From Fervidicola ferrireducens (GTDB lineage: Bacteria; Bacillota; Thermosediminibacteria; Thermosediminibacterales; Thermosediminibacteraceae), in assembly GCF_001562425.1 (NCBI RefSeq), contig NZ_LOED01000009.1:1-64000 (forward strand): DNA of 64,000 nucleotides, in the 5' to 3' direction. A program made the position numbers and the translations under genes. The notes beneath the pieces are model-generated. The model saw only the letters and a list, made by a program, of their open reading frames with translations. It did no database searches and was not told the origin of the DNA. How positions within the stretch are numbered: position 1 is the first letter of the stretch; every line of letters starts with the position of its first letter. Positions 53,292 to 63,121 of the stretch are shown here, one piece after another.

Positions 53292-55205
53292 ATGCAGGAA
53301 CAAGTGAGAGTATTATTAAGGGGAGATGAAGAAAGAATTTATCCCAAAGGCATTACCGTTATGGATATAGCGAAGGACATAAGTCCCAAATTGGCAAATG
53401 AAGCTTTGGTAGCCAAAGTTAATGGCGAACTTGTGGATTTGAGTTACAAGCTGGATAAGGATTCTAAAGTGGAAATTCTGACCTTTGAGGACGAGGAAGG
53501 AAGGAATGCGTTCAGGCATAGCACTTCTCACGTAATGGCTCAGGCAGTAAAACGACTTTTCCCCGACGTTAAATTGGGCATTGGGCCTGCTATTGAAGAA
53601 GGTTTTTACTACGACTTTGACAGGGAGGAGAGCTTTACGCCTGAAGACCTTGAGAAAATCGAGAAGGAAATGGAAAAAATTGTAGCGGAAGATCAGCCAT
53701 TCATCCGTATGGAAGTGACAAGAGAAGAAGCGATAAAAAAATTGCAGGAAATGGGAGAGCCTTACAAAGTGGAATTGGTCCAAAACCTGCCGGAAGACGC
53801 CAAGATAAGCTTTTATAAAAACGGAGAGTTTCTCGATTTATGTGCAGGCCCTCACATACCATCCACAGGCAAGATAAAGGCCTTTAAGCTGACGAGCCTT
53901 GCGGGTGCTTACTGGAAGGGCGATTCACGCAATAAGATGCTGCAGAGGATTTACGGCACATCTTTTCCGAAAAAATCGATGCTGGAAGAATACTTAAAGA
54001 ATCTGGAGGAGGCTAAAAAGAGGGATCATAGAAAACTGGGGAGGGAACTCGATCTTTTTAGCATGCATGAGGAAGGCCCCGGTTTCCCGTTCTTCCATCC
54101 CAAAGGAATGATACTCTGGAATACGTTAGTTGATTTCTGGAGAAAGGAACACCAAAAAAGAGGATATCAGGAGATAAAAACTCCCATAATATTGAACGAA
54201 GAACTGTGGAAACGCTCGGGACACTGGGATCATTATAAATCGAACATGTATTTTACCCAGATAGACGGAGTAGGGTACGCTATAAAGCCCATGAACTGCC
54301 CCGGCGGGATATTGATATATAAAAGCCAGGTCCATAGCTACAGAGAGTTTCCCTTGAAACTGGCGGAGTTAGGTCTTGTCCACAGGCATGAGCTTTCGGG
54401 AGTTCTACATGGTTTGATGAGGGTGAGGAGCTTCACTCAGGACGATGCCCATATTTACGTCATGCCATCACAGATTGAGGAAGAGATTTTGGACGTAATA
54501 GAACTGGCGGATTATATTTACAAGATTTTCGGTTTTGATTACCACGTAGAGTTGTCAACCCGGCCTGAAAATTCTATGGGACCTGATGAACTTTGGGAAA
54601 AAGCCACATCGGCTTTGCAAAATGCCTTGGAGAAAAAAGGGTTCGCTTACAAAATAAATGAAGGCGATGGAGCTTTCTATGGCCCGAAGATAGATTTTCA
54701 CCTGAAAGATAGCATTGGTCGAACCTGGCAGTGCGGCACAATTCAGTTAGACTTCATGATGCCAGAACGCTTCGACCTTACCTACATCGGTCCGGATGGT
54801 GAAAGGCACCGTCCCGTAATGATTCACCGGACTATTTTCGGGAGCCTTGAACGTTTTATAGGAATCCTTATAGAACACTATGCCGGAGCGTTTCCAGTCT
54901 GGCTAGCACCGGTGCAAGTAAAGGTAATACCCGTAAGTCAAAAATTTTTAGAGTACGGAAGGCAGGTAAAAAGAAAGCTAGAAGCTCACGATATTAGAGT
55001 AGAATTAGATGAAAGAAACGAGAAAGTAGGTTATAAAATAAGGGAAGCACAAATGCAAAAAATCCCGTATATGCTTATCGTAGGGGAAAAAGAAGAGGCT
55101 GAAGGTTCCGTGTCGGTAAGAATAAGGGAAAAAGGTGACGTAGGAACGAAAAGTTTAGAGGAGTTTGTCCAAGAGATAAAGGAAAGGATAAAAAACAAAG
55201 AATAA
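53292..55205 (+). CDS. thrS: Threonine-tRNA ligase
   Basis: Encodes 637 aa. TGS domain (1-65), editing domain with His76/His80 (HSTSH) and the CAGPH motif, class II catalytic core (MNCPGG; MRVRSFTQDDAHIY; MIHRTIFGSLERFIGILIEH) and anticodon-binding domain. ATG 53292 with AGAGGTGG upstream is favoured over TTG 53286. Confidence 0.97.
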   Translation: MQEQVRVLLRGDEERIYPKGITVMDIAKDISPKLANEALVAKVNGELVDLSYKLDKDSKVEILTFEDEEGRNAFRHSTSHVMAQAVKRLFPDVKLGIGPAIEEGFYYDFDREESFTPEDLEKIEKEMEKIVAEDQPFIRMEVTREEAIKKLQEMGEPYKVELVQNLPEDAKISFYKNGEFLDLCAGPHIPSTGKIKAFKLTSLAGAYWKGDSRNKMLQRIYGTSFPKKSMLEEYLKNLEEAKKRDHRKLGRELDLFSMHEEGPGFPFFHPKGMILWNTLVDFWRKEHQKRGYQEIKTPIILNEELWKRSGHWDHYKSNMYFTQIDGVGYAIKPMNCPGGILIYKSQVHSYREFPLKLAELGLVHRHELSGVLHGLMRVRSFTQDDAHIYVMPSQIEEEILDVIELADYIYKIFGFDYHVELSTRPENSMGPDELWEKATSALQNALEKKGFAYKINEGDGAFYGPKIDFHLKDSIGRTWQCGTIQLDFMMPERFDLTYIGPDGERHRPVMIHRTIFGSLERFIGILIEHYAGAFPVWLAPVQVKVIPVSQKFLEYGRQVKRKLEAHDIRVELDERNEKVGYKIREAQMQKIPYMLIVGEKEEAEGSVSVRIREKGDVGTKSLEEFVQEIKERIKNKE

Positions 55206-55219
55206 AACGGATAAAGTGA

Positions 55220-55249
55220 TTGACATCATAAAACGCCGTATGATATATT
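55220..55249 (+). promoter_or_regulatory. Promoter of infC-rpmI-rplT
   Basis: -35 TTGACA (55220-55225), 18-nt spacer, -10 TATATT (55244-55249). Confidence 0.8.
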
Positions 55250-55274
55250 AGTCTAGGTAATCGAAAACAGAATA

Positions 55275-55383
55275 TTTTAGCTAGAAAGTAGAAGAATTCA
55301 TCTTCTCACCTTATGGCGAAAGCCTATAAGGTTCTTACAAGGAAAAGGGGGCAGGTGGATTCTTCCTGCCCTTTATTTTATTT
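55275..55383 (+). promoter_or_regulatory. infC operon leader with attenuator (L20-type)
   Basis: Ordered hairpins GAAGA/TCTTC (55291-55305) and ACCTTAT/ATAAGGT capped by GGC-GAAA-GCC (55308-55332), then a terminator GGGCAGG/CCTGCCC with T-rich tail (55349-55383) just ahead of infC. Position and layout match the Firmicutes leader through which L20 lowers infC-rpmI-rplT expression. The mechanism is from the family; here only the structure is visible. Confidence 0.8.
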
Positions 55384-55405
55384 AATTTTTTTGGAGGTGA
55401 ACGGT

Positions 55406-55936
55406 ATTACAAAAGAAAAAGAACTGGAAGTAAATTATGAAATTAAAGCGCGAGAGGTCAGAGTTATTGACGTTGATGGGAAACAACTGGGGATAATGCC
55501 CCTAAAAGAAGCTTTAAAGCTCGCACAGGAAAGACAATTGGATTTAGTCAAGGTTGCTCCCCAGGCAAAACCGCCGGTGTGCAAAATAATGGACTATGGC
55601 AAGTACAAATACGAGCAAAGCAAAAAGGAAAAGGAAGCTCGCAAAAACCAAAAAGTTATAAGCGTGAAAGAAATAAGAATGAGCCCGAACATAGAAGAGC
55701 ATGATTTTCAGGTAAGGGTGAAAAGTGCTCTGCGATTTTTGGACGACGGCAACAAGGTAAAAGTCACGGTAAGATTTAGAGGAAGGGAGATAACCCATAC
55801 CCAGCTGGGGGAGGATGTATTAAAGAGATTGGCTGAAAGTGTAAAAGAAAAAGCAATTGTGGAAAAACCCCCGGTGATAGAGGGGAGAAATATGGTGATG
55901 ATACTTTCGCCAAAACAAAATACAACTAAGGAGTGA
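55406..55936 (+). CDS. infC: Translation initiation factor IF-3, ATT start
   Basis: Encodes 176 aa. GGAGGTGA (55393-55400) is spaced 5 nt from ATT 55406, the rare initiation codon through which IF-3 limits its own synthesis in many bacteria. The upstream ATG at 55313 lies in the leader hairpins and is rejected. Family features include INxxIKAREVR-like start ([14 protein letters not shown]), ALKLAQ and [19 protein letters not shown]-3 keeps 30S and 50S apart and checks start codons. Confidence 0.95.
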   Translation: MTKEKELEVNYEIKAREVRVIDVDGKQLGIMPLKEALKLAQERQLDLVKVAPQAKPPVCKIMDYGKYKYEQSKKEKEARKNQKVISVKEIRMSPNIEEHDFQVRVKSALRFLDDGNKVKVTVRFRGREITHTQLGEDVLKRLAESVKEKAIVEKPPVIEGRNMVMILSPKQNTTKE

Positions 55937-55943
55937 GGATACG

Positions 55944-56141
55944 ATGCCCAAAATGAAGACCCACAGAGGCGCTGCTAAAAGGTTCAATCTTACGAAAAGG
56001 GGAAAAATAAAGAGAGCAAAGGCGTTTAAAAGCCATCTTCTTTCTCACAAATCTCAAAAGAGGAAAAGGCACTTGCGAAAGCCGGCTTTTGTGAGCAAGG
56101 CGGATTACAAGCGAATTCTACAGCTGATACCATATAAGTAA
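55944..56141 (+). CDS. rpmI: Ribosomal protein L35
   Basis: Encodes 65 aa, highly basic, with [13 protein letters not shown] at the start and [19 protein letters not shown] in the middle. Second gene of the infC operon. Confidence 0.98.
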   Translation: MPKMKTHRGAAKRFNLTKRGKIKRAKAFKSHLLSHKSQKRKRHLRKPAFVSKADYKRILQLIPYK

Positions 56142-56156
56142 ACGGAGGGATATTTG

Positions 56157-56513
56157 ATGCCAAGAGTTAAGAAAGGTGTTACAGCTCGAAGAAGACACAA
56201 GAAGATTTTAAAATTAGCAAAGGGATATTACGGTGCAAAAAGCAAGCGTTTTAGAATGGCGAACCAGGCAGTTTTAAAATCCCTGATGTATGCATACGTC
56301 GGGCGAAAATTGAAGAAGCGTGATTTCAGGAGACTTTGGATCACGAGGATTAATGCGGCCGCGAGAGCTAACGGAATTTCATACAGCAAATTCATAAACG
56401 GGCTTAAGAAAGCAGGCATAAAGATAAACCGCAAGATGCTGGCTGAAATGGCTGTACACGATAAAGAGGGATTTAATCAGTTGGTGGAAATCGCTAAAGC
56501 AAATGTAAAATAA
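56157..56513 (+). CDS. rplT: Ribosomal protein L20
   Basis: Encodes 118 aa. [24 protein letters not shown] and the helical basic C-terminus are standard. Binds 23S rRNA and is the probable repressor of this operon. ATG 56157 follows a GGAGGGA site. Confidence 0.98.
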   Translation: MPRVKKGVTARRRHKKILKLAKGYYGAKSKRFRMANQAVLKSLMYAYVGRKLKKRDFRRLWITRINAAARANGISYSKFINGLKKAGIKINRKMLAEMAVHDKEGFNQLVEIAKANVK

Positions 56514-56531
56514 GTTTAAGTTCCGATCGCT

Positions 56532-57905
56532 TTGTCTGATATTAGGAGGCGATCAAAAATCAAAGCAGTAGCTTTCGGTCATAATCTGAGATTAAAACCA
56601 GCTCAGATTTTGGTTTTAGGGTTTGCTGCGGTGATCCTGAGTGGCGCTTTGCTCCTCACCTTGCCGGTAGCGTCGAGAACCGGCGAGAGCGTGGGATTTT
56701 TAAACGCGCTTTTTACTGCTACTTCCGCCACGTGCGTAACGGGACTCGTGGTGGTTGACACGTATACCCAGTATTCGATTTTTGGACAAATTGTCATTTT
56801 GCTTTTAATACAAATCGGTGGCCTCGGATTTATGACGATGGCCACGTTAATATTTTTGATATTGGGAAAGAGGATAACCCTGCGAGAGCGCCTCGTAATG
56901 CAGGAAGCTTTAAATCAATTAACCATCGCCGGTGTGGTAAAGCTTGCCAGGTACGTCATCTTTACAACGCTGCTATTCGAAGGGATAGGAGCTTTTCTGC
57001 TCTCATTGCGGTTTGTAAAAATTTACGGATTTTCGAGAGGAATCTATGCCGGAATTTTTCACGCAGTTTCAGCATTCAATAACGCCGGATTTGACGTTAT
57101 AGGAGATTTCAAAAGTCTTACTCCGTTTGTGGAGGACCCTCTAATAAACATAGTTATAATGGCGCTGATAATTTTTGGTGGTCTGGGATTTTCAGTGATA
57201 TGCGACGTATTCAGTACAAGGAGCTTTCATAGACTCAGCCTTCATTCAAAAATAGTGCTTACAATGACGGCAATTTTGCTGATTAGTGGTTTTCTTACGA
57301 TATACGCTCTGGAGCATGAGAACCCCAAAACCCTCGGTAATCTTTCGCCTAGTGGGAAGATTTTGGCTGCAGCCTTTCAATCCGTAACTTCGAGGACAGC
57401 GGGGTTTAACACCATAAGCCAATCGGATATGACGCTACCTGCCAAATACTTCACCATTTTGTTGATGTTTATCGGAGCCTCGCCGGGCTCTACGGGCGGA
57501 GGAGTGAAAACATCGACGTTCTTCTTGTTATTGTTGATGGTTTATACTGTTATCACCTCCAGGGAACATGTAGAAATATACAGCAGGCGCGTTCCGTGGG
57601 ATAACGTATTTAAAGCTTGCGTTATTGTAGTAGTGGCTCTTTTGCTTATATTTACGGTTTCCTTTCTGCTAACGCTGACGGAAAAGACCGATTTCATTAC
57701 CATATTGTTTGAAACCGTATCTGCCTTCGGAACCGTAGGTTTGTCATTAGGAATCACCCCTCACCTGAGCGATGTCGGAAAGATACTCATAATAATCACC
57801 ATGTTTTGCGGTAGGGTGGGTCCGCTTACAGTAGCTTTGGCTTTGGCCACCAGAAAGAAAATTGCGCCAATAAAATACCCTGAAGAGAGAGTACTGGTAG
57901 GTTAA
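56532..57905 (+). CDS. Potassium uptake membrane subunit KtrB/TrkH family
   Basis: Encodes up to 457 aa. Four pore repeats with selectivity-filter glycines (TCVTGL; FNNAGFD; SRTAGFN; FGTVGLS) and about eight to ten membrane segments. Start is uncertain: TTG 56532 has no ribosome site, while a good AGGAGG (56544-56549) precedes only the non-standard ATC 56559. The next gene encodes the regulatory subunit. Confidence 0.92.
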   Translation: MSDIRRRSKIKAVAFGHNLRLKPAQILVLGFAAVILSGALLLTLPVASRTGESVGFLNALFTATSATCVTGLVVVDTYTQYSIFGQIVILLLIQIGGLGFMTMATLIFLILGKRITLRERLVMQEALNQLTIAGVVKLARYVIFTTLLFEGIGAFLLSLRFVKIYGFSRGIYAGIFHAVSAFNNAGFDVIGDFKSLTPFVEDPLINIVIMALIIFGGLGFSVICDVFSTRSFHRLSLHSKIVLTMTAILLISGFLTIYALEHENPKTLGNLSPSGKILAAAFQSVTSRTAGFNTISQSDMTLPAKYFTILLMFIGASPGSTGGGVKTSTFFLLLLMVYTVITSREHVEIYSRRVPWDNVFKACVIVVVALLLIFTVSFLLTLTEKTDFITILFETVSAFGTVGLSLGITPHLSDVGKILIIITMFCGRVGPLTVALALATRKKIAPIKYPEERVLVG

Positions 57906-57924
57906 TGGTTGGAGGCGGTGTAAC

Positions 57925-58575
57925 ATGAAACAGTTCGTAGTAATCGGTTTAGGGAGATTCGGCTCGAGTGTTGCGAGGACGTTATATAAGCTGGGTTACG
58001 ATGTATTGGGGATTGACATAAATGAAGAAATAGTTCAATCACTAGCTGACAGCATTACCCATGCGGTTCAGGCGGATGCCACGGATGAAAATACATTGAA
58101 GGCACTTGGAGTCAGGAATTTCGACGTCGGCATAGTAAGCATCGGCGACGATATCCAATCGAGCATTTTGGTGACTTTGATTCTTAAAGAGATGGGGATA
58201 AAATACGTCATCGCTAAAGCGCAAAATGACCTCCACGGAAAAGTTTTATATAAAATCGGGGCCGACAGGGTGGTTTTTCCAGAAAGGGACATGGGCGTTC
58301 GAGTTGCCCATAATCTGGTAGCATCGAATATTCTAGACTATATCGAACTTTCGCCTGATTTTTCAATAGTTGAGCTAGAGGCTTTTCCCGAATGGTACGA
58401 CAAAACCTTAGGTGAATTGAAGATGAGGAAAAACTATGGTTTGAATGTAATGGCTATAAAACGCGGCGAGGATGTAATAGTGTCTCCGGGCGCCGACGAT
58501 TTCATAAAAAAAGGAGATATTCTGGTAGTGGTGGGACAAAATAAGGATATAGAAAAACTTGAAAAGCTTGTTTGA
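57925..58575 (+). CDS. Potassium uptake regulatory subunit KtrA/TrkA family
   Basis: Encodes 216 aa. RCK_N domain with the nucleotide-binding motif GLGRFGSSVARTL at the start and RCK_C domain at ~140-216. Forms a ring on KtrB and gates it through ATP/ADP or c-di-AMP. GGAGGCGG ribosome site, 19 nt after the transporter gene. Confidence 0.93.
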   Translation: MKQFVVIGLGRFGSSVARTLYKLGYDVLGIDINEEIVQSLADSITHAVQADATDENTLKALGVRNFDVGIVSIGDDIQSSILVTLILKEMGIKYVIAKAQNDLHGKVLYKIGADRVVFPERDMGVRVAHNLVASNILDYIELSPDFSIVELEAFPEWYDKTLGELKMRKNYGLNVMAIKRGEDVIVSPGADDFIKKGDILVVVGQNKDIEKLEKLV

Positions 58576-58592
58576 GTTACTTGGGAGGTAAA

Positions 58593-59390
58593 ATGACTTT
58601 TGGGGAGCCTTCGAAAAGGCAGATAAATCTGGTCAAGGCCTTGATTAGGCTTAAAAATTATAGAAAAAGGCAAGGGCTTTTTGTTGTCGAAGGTTTACGG
58701 GCTACGCAAGAAGCATTGAATTCGGATTATGCGGTTGAATTCATCGTATTGTCGGACGATTTTGTAAAGAGGTACGGGGAAAAGTTCCATGGATTCGGGG
58801 ATGTAAAGGTATACGAAGTACCGCAAAAGCTATACAGAACTCTGTCGGATACGGAGACCCCGCAGGGTATCATGGCCGTTGTTAGAATGAAAAAGTTCGA
58901 GATCGCAGACTTATGCACGGGTAACTTTTTAGTCGTTGCTCTTGATGGTATTAAAGACCCGGGCAATATGGGGACTATTATAAGGACAGCGGATGCGGCT
59001 GGAGCTAGCGGGATTTTGGCGGGAAAAGGATGTGTGGACGTATATAACCCTAAGGTTATAAGGTCCACGATGGGCTCCATTTTTCACCTGCCAGTAATGG
59101 AAGAAATTGACCTTCAGTGGGCACTGAAAGAATTATCTATAAAAGGAGCTAAAATAGTAGTAACCAGCCTTGGTGGGAAGAGGAGTTACCTAGATGCGGA
59201 CTACACGTCGCCGGTGGTTATTGTCTTCGGCAGCGAGGCCGAAGGTGTTTCAAAAGAGATACTGAATATGCCGTCGGAACAGGTAAAAATTCCGATTCCC
59301 GGCAAGGCGGAGTCGCTGAATGTAGCGGTGGCTAGCGGAATTTTGCTTTATGAAGCAGCAAGGCAAAGAGGGGCTCTCTTTCCCTTGTAA
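58593..59390 (+). CDS. SpoU-type RNA 2'-O-ribose methyltransferase
   Basis: Encodes 265 aa. N-terminal substrate-binding domain and SPOUT core with motif 1 (DGIKDPGNMGTIIRTADAAG), motif 2 (VFGSEAEGVS) and motif 3 (IPIPGKAESLNVAVASGILLYE). Likely a 23S rRNA or tRNA methylase like Bacillus YsgA, which also lies before pheST. ATG 58593 has GGGAGG 4 nt upstream. Confidence 0.92.
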   Translation: MTFGEPSKRQINLVKALIRLKNYRKRQGLFVVEGLRATQEALNSDYAVEFIVLSDDFVKRYGEKFHGFGDVKVYEVPQKLYRTLSDTETPQGIMAVVRMKKFEIADLCTGNFLVVALDGIKDPGNMGTIIRTADAAGASGILAGKGCVDVYNPKVIRSTMGSIFHLPVMEEIDLQWALKELSIKGAKIVVTSLGGKRSYLDADYTSPVVIVFGSEAEGVSKEILNMPSEQVKIPIPGKAESLNVAVASGILLYEAARQRGALFPL

Positions 59391-59413
59391 AACGTTACCT
59401 GCTGTGCTATAAT
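59385..59413 (+). promoter_or_regulatory. Promoter ahead of the YqzL-like gene
   Basis: -35 TTGTAA (59385-59390, overlapping the upstream stop codon), 17-nt spacer, -10 TATAAT (59408-59413). Confidence 0.7.
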
Positions 59414-59444
59414 AAACTTAAACGCTGGGAAAGGGAGTGGTCTC

Positions 59445-59558
59445 TTGCTGACCGCCGACTTTTTTTGGAATATTTTTGAAGCCACGGGTTCGATAACGGC
59501 CTATTTGATATACAGGAAATTAATTTCCAGCAAGGTTTATCCCATTAAAAAATATTGA
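59445..59558 (+). CDS. YqzL-like small protein
   Basis: Encodes 37 aa from TTG 59445 (AAGGGAG upstream): MLTADFFWNIFEATG followed by SITAYLIYRKL. The pattern F-W-x-F-x-x-T-G-x-x-x-x-Y-L-L matches the YqzL family of tiny conserved Firmicutes proteins of unknown function. It has its own promoter and is followed by a terminator. A Phe-rich leader peptide for pheST is a less likely alternative (three Phe in the first 11 residues). Confidence 0.7.
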   Translation: MLTADFFWNIFEATGSITAYLIYRKLISSKVYPIKKY

Positions 59559-59600
59559 GTGGTGTAAATATTAATTCTTTAAGGAAGTAACGCAGAAGAC

Positions 59601-59637
59601 AAGCTTTCGTCCGTTTTCCGGGACGAAAGCTTTTTTG
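59601..59637 (+). terminator. Terminator between yqzL-like gene and pheS
   Basis: A 12-bp perfect stem AAGCTTTCGTCC / GGACGAAAGCTT with an 8-nt loop and T6. It may end yqzL or act as an attenuator of pheST. No T-box sequence precedes it. Confidence 0.88.
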
Positions 59638-59667
59638 TAATTTAATTTTGAGGAGGTAGTAAAGTAA

Positions 59668-60684
59668 GTGAAGGAAGAGTTGTTAGCTTTGAAAGAAGAA
59701 GCTTTGCATAGCATTGAGAAATCAGAAGACATCAGGGAATTGAATGATTTTAGGATAAGATTTTTGGGGAAGAAAGGCAAGCTCACTGCAATATTGAGGG
59801 GAATGGCGAATCTTTCGCCGGAAGAAAGACCGATCATAGGTAAATTAGCGAACGAGATTAAAGAAGAGTTAGAACAAAAATTTTCTCAGAAGGCCTCAGA
59901 ATTAAAAGAAATCGCCAAAAACGCACGGCTGCAGCAGGAAAAGATCGATGTCACAATACCATCTAAAGTCATCTTGGGACACAAACATCCGCTGACTTTG
60001 GTTTTGGACGAGATAAAAGAAATTTTTCTGGGCCTTGGATATGAGGTTGTTGAAGGCCCGGAGGTCGAGCTTGATTATTACAATTTTGAAGCTCTAAACA
60101 TACCGAAAGATCATCCGGCGAGAGATATGCAGGATACGTTCTATATAACTGAAGAGATTCTTTTGCGAACGCATACCTCTCCTGTGCAAGTCAGGACTAT
60201 GGAGAAAAAAATGCCTCCTATCAAAGTTATAGTTCCGGGAAGAGTTTATCGTTCCGATGAGGTGGATGCGACTCACTCTCCTGTTTTCCACCAGGTTGAA
60301 GGACTTGTGGTTGGAAAAAGTGTGACAATGGCCGATTTGAAGGGCACCCTTATAACTTTTGCAAAAATGTTTTACGGACAGGAACGGAGGGTGCGGTTCA
60401 GGCCCAGCTATTTTCCGTTCACCGAGCCGAGTGCCGAAATGGATATATCTTGTATTGCGTGTGATGGAAAGGGGTGCAGGGTTTGCTCTTATACGGGCTG
60501 GTTAGAAATACTAGGCTGCGGTATGGTTCATCCGAACGTGCTTAAAAATTGTGGATACGACCCTGAAGAATTTACGGGTTTTGCTTTTGGTATGGGAATC
60601 GAAAGGATAGCCATGTTAAAGTACGGCATTAACGACATGAGGCTGTTTTTCGAAAACGACCTCAGATTCTTAGAACAGTTTTAA
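59668..60684 (+). CDS. pheS: Phenylalanine-tRNA ligase alpha subunit
   Basis: Encodes 338 aa with GTG start and AGGAGGTAG. N-terminal coiled coil (~5-80) for tRNA binding, then class II core with [33 protein letters not shown] and [10 protein letters not shown]. Pairs with PheT as alpha2beta2. Confidence 0.97.
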   Translation: MKEELLALKEEALHSIEKSEDIRELNDFRIRFLGKKGKLTAILRGMANLSPEERPIIGKLANEIKEELEQKFSQKASELKEIAKNARLQQEKIDVTIPSKVILGHKHPLTLVLDEIKEIFLGLGYEVVEGPEVELDYYNFEALNIPKDHPARDMQDTFYITEEILLRTHTSPVQVRTMEKKMPPIKVIVPGRVYRSDEVDATHSPVFHQVEGLVVGKSVTMADLKGTLITFAKMFYGQERRVRFRPSYFPFTEPSAEMDISCIACDGKGCRVCSYTGWLEILGCGMVHPNVLKNCGYDPEEFTGFAFGMGIERIAMLKYGINDMRLFFENDLRFLEQF

Positions 60685-60700
60685 CTGGGAGGAAAGCAAT

Positions 60701-63103
60701 ATGAGGGTACCGATGAAATGGCTAAAAGAATTCGTGGATTATAAAGGCAGTGTGGAAGAATTTGCCGAAAAACTCACCATGTCAGGATCTAGCGTCGAGA
60801 CTGTCGAATACGTTGGACGAGATATAAAAAATGTGGTTATAGGAGAGGTTTTGGAGATAAAAAGGCATCCTCACGCAGAAAAGCTATTGGTAGCTAAAGT
60901 AGATACAAAAGAAAGGGTCTTACAAATAATAACGGGAGCCCATAATATCAAAAAAGGCGATAAGGTAGCTGTGGCCCTGCCCGGAGCCACAATAGAGGGT
61001 GGTAAAAAGATAGGAGTTCAGAATATAAAAGGAATGGAATCGGAGGGGATGCTTTGTTCGGCAAAAGAATTGGGATTGGATGACCACGGCCTGCCGGAAG
61101 ATATGAAAAAAGGGCTTTTGATTTTGCCGAAAGATGCTCCGGTGGGAAAAGATATTAAAGAGTACATAGAACTTGAAGATGCAGTGGTGGAATTTGAACT
61201 TACCCCTAATAGAGCTGATTGTTTTAGCATCGTAGGCATTGCAAGGGAGGCTGCGGCCACCTTCAACGTTCCTTTGAAGGTGTCTTTTTCGACCTCTGGG
61301 GAAATAAGGCAAATCGACGAGATTTTTGGAAAGGTGAAAGTAACCGTAGAGGCCCCTGACCTTTGTAAAAGGTACATCGCAAGGATAATAGAAGATGTAA
61401 AAATTGAACCCTCTCCCCTCTGGATGCAAAGAAGATTGCAGCTTTGCGGGATTCGCCCCATAAACAACATTGTCGACATTACCAATTATGTTATGATGGA
61501 ACTGGGTCAGCCGTTACATGCATTTGATTATGATAAATTGACTGACGGTTCAATTATTGTTCGAAGGGGCAAAAAAGGCGAAAAGCTTGTTACTTTAGAC
61601 GGGCAGGAAAGGGAGATCACAGAAGACACTTTGGTGATCGCAGACAAAAAAGGTCCCGTAGCTTTGGCAGGAGTTATGGGGGGAGAAAACACCGAGGTTA
61701 CAGAGAAAACAAGGACAGTACTTTTGGAATCGGCAAATTTCCTAGGACCCAACATCCGCCGCACGGCAAAAAGACTGGGCATTAGAACCGAGGCGTCTTT
61801 GCGCTATGAAAAAGGAATTGACCCGAATCTTGCCGAAATAGCGGCTGAGAGAGCCTGCGAGCTCATTGAAAAGTTGGGAGCAGGTAGAGTTGTTAAAGAA
61901 TACGCAGATGTATATCCCGAAGTAGTTCGACCAAGAAGGTTGCAACTGAGGGTTGACAAAATAAACGCTTTGCTGGGTACCGATATTTCTAAAGAATGCA
62001 TGGTTGGCATTTTGAGAAGACTGGGAATGGGCGTTGAAGACGAAGACGGAAAGACCTTTGTCATAGTTCCGACCTTTCGGGCAGATATAGCTCAACAGGC
62101 TGATATAGCCGAAGAGATTGCCAGGATTTACGGGTATGACAATCTTCCATCGACTTTGCCGGGCAGTATTGCTACCTGTGGCGTACTAAGTAAGAGACAG
62201 AAATTAGAAGATGAAATCAAAAAGACCCTTTCGGATTTGGGATTTTCGGAAATATACACTTATTCATTTATCAGTCCCAGTGCTTTCGACAAGCTAAAAG
62301 TGCCGTTCGACCACGAGGTTCGCAACGCCGTAAGGTTATTGAACCCTCTAGGTGAAGAACATAGCGTAATGAGGACCACGCTGCTCGACGGGATCCTCCA
62401 AGTGGTTAAGTTTAACTTAAATCAAAAGCAGAAAAGAATACGCATTTTCGAGGTGGGGAAGGTTTTCCTGCCAAAAGAGTTGCCTTTAAAAGAACTGCCC
62501 AGAGAAAAGAAAATGATAGGTCTTGCAGTTTGTGAAGAAAAACTGGACTTTTACTACCTGAAAGGAATAGTGGAAGCGATCTTTTCAAAGTTAAAGATAG
62601 ATAATCCTAAATTTAACCCGGACCGGCATTTTGCCTTCCACCCCGGAAGGACTGCTAGCATTTCCGTAGGGGGCGAAATCGCGGGGTATATAGGAGAAAT
62701 TCATCCGGATGTAATGGAAAATTATGACATGGAAGATAAAAGGGTTTATGTTGCGGAGCTTGATATGGAACTATTGCTGGACAAAGCAGCAACTGAAGTA
62801 AAGTACCAGCCGCTTCCCAGGTTCCCGGCTGCGGAAAGAGATATGGCTATAGTTGTAAAGGAAAGTGTTGCTGCGGGCGACATAATGGAAGCCATAAGGG
62901 AAATAGGTGGAGAGCTGTTGGAGAACGTGGAACTTTTCGATATTTACAGAGGGGAACAGATACCGAGAGGCTGCAAAAGTCTTGCCTTTTCATTGACCTA
63001 TAGAGCGAAAGACAGGACGCTGACGGATGAAGAAATAAACGACCTGCACGCTAAAATAATTGAAGGCATACTTGAAAGGTTTGACGGTCGCCTGAGGGAG
63101 TAA
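60701..63103 (+). CDS. pheT: Phenylalanine-tRNA ligase beta subunit
   Basis: Encodes 800 aa. EMAP-type tRNA-binding domain (~40-150), B3/B4 editing region, B5 domain and C-terminal ferredoxin-fold anticodon-binding domain (PRFPAAERDMAIVV to the end). Full family length. Confidence 0.97.
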   Translation: MRVPMKWLKEFVDYKGSVEEFAEKLTMSGSSVETVEYVGRDIKNVVIGEVLEIKRHPHAEKLLVAKVDTKERVLQIITGAHNIKKGDKVAVALPGATIEGGKKIGVQNIKGMESEGMLCSAKELGLDDHGLPEDMKKGLLILPKDAPVGKDIKEYIELEDAVVEFELTPNRADCFSIVGIAREAAATFNVPLKVSFSTSGEIRQIDEIFGKVKVTVEAPDLCKRYIARIIEDVKIEPSPLWMQRRLQLCGIRPINNIVDITNYVMMELGQPLHAFDYDKLTDGSIIVRRGKKGEKLVTLDGQEREITEDTLVIADKKGPVALAGVMGGENTEVTEKTRTVLLESANFLGPNIRRTAKRLGIRTEASLRYEKGIDPNLAEIAAERACELIEKLGAGRVVKEYADVYPEVVRPRRLQLRVDKINALLGTDISKECMVGILRRLGMGVEDEDGKTFVIVPTFRADIAQQADIAEEIARIYGYDNLPSTLPGSIATCGVLSKRQKLEDEIKKTLSDLGFSEIYTYSFISPSAFDKLKVPFDHEVRNAVRLLNPLGEEHSVMRTTLLDGILQVVKFNLNQKQKRIRIFEVGKVFLPKELPLKELPREKKMIGLAVCEEKLDFYYLKGIVEAIFSKLKIDNPKFNPDRHFAFHPGRTASISVGGEIAGYIGEIHPDVMENYDMEDKRVYVAELDMELLLDKAATEVKYQPLPRFPAAERDMAIVVKESVAAGDIMEAIREIGGELLENVELFDIYRGEQIPRGCKSLAFSLTYRAKDRTLTDEEINDLHAKIIEGILERFDGRLRE

Positions 63104-63121
63104 AGAGCGGGAGGATAAGGG

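Noticed and set aside
55313-55405. ATG-initiated N-terminal extension of infC
   Set aside because: It lies across the leader hairpins and terminator, has no ribosome site, and adds residues foreign to IF-3.
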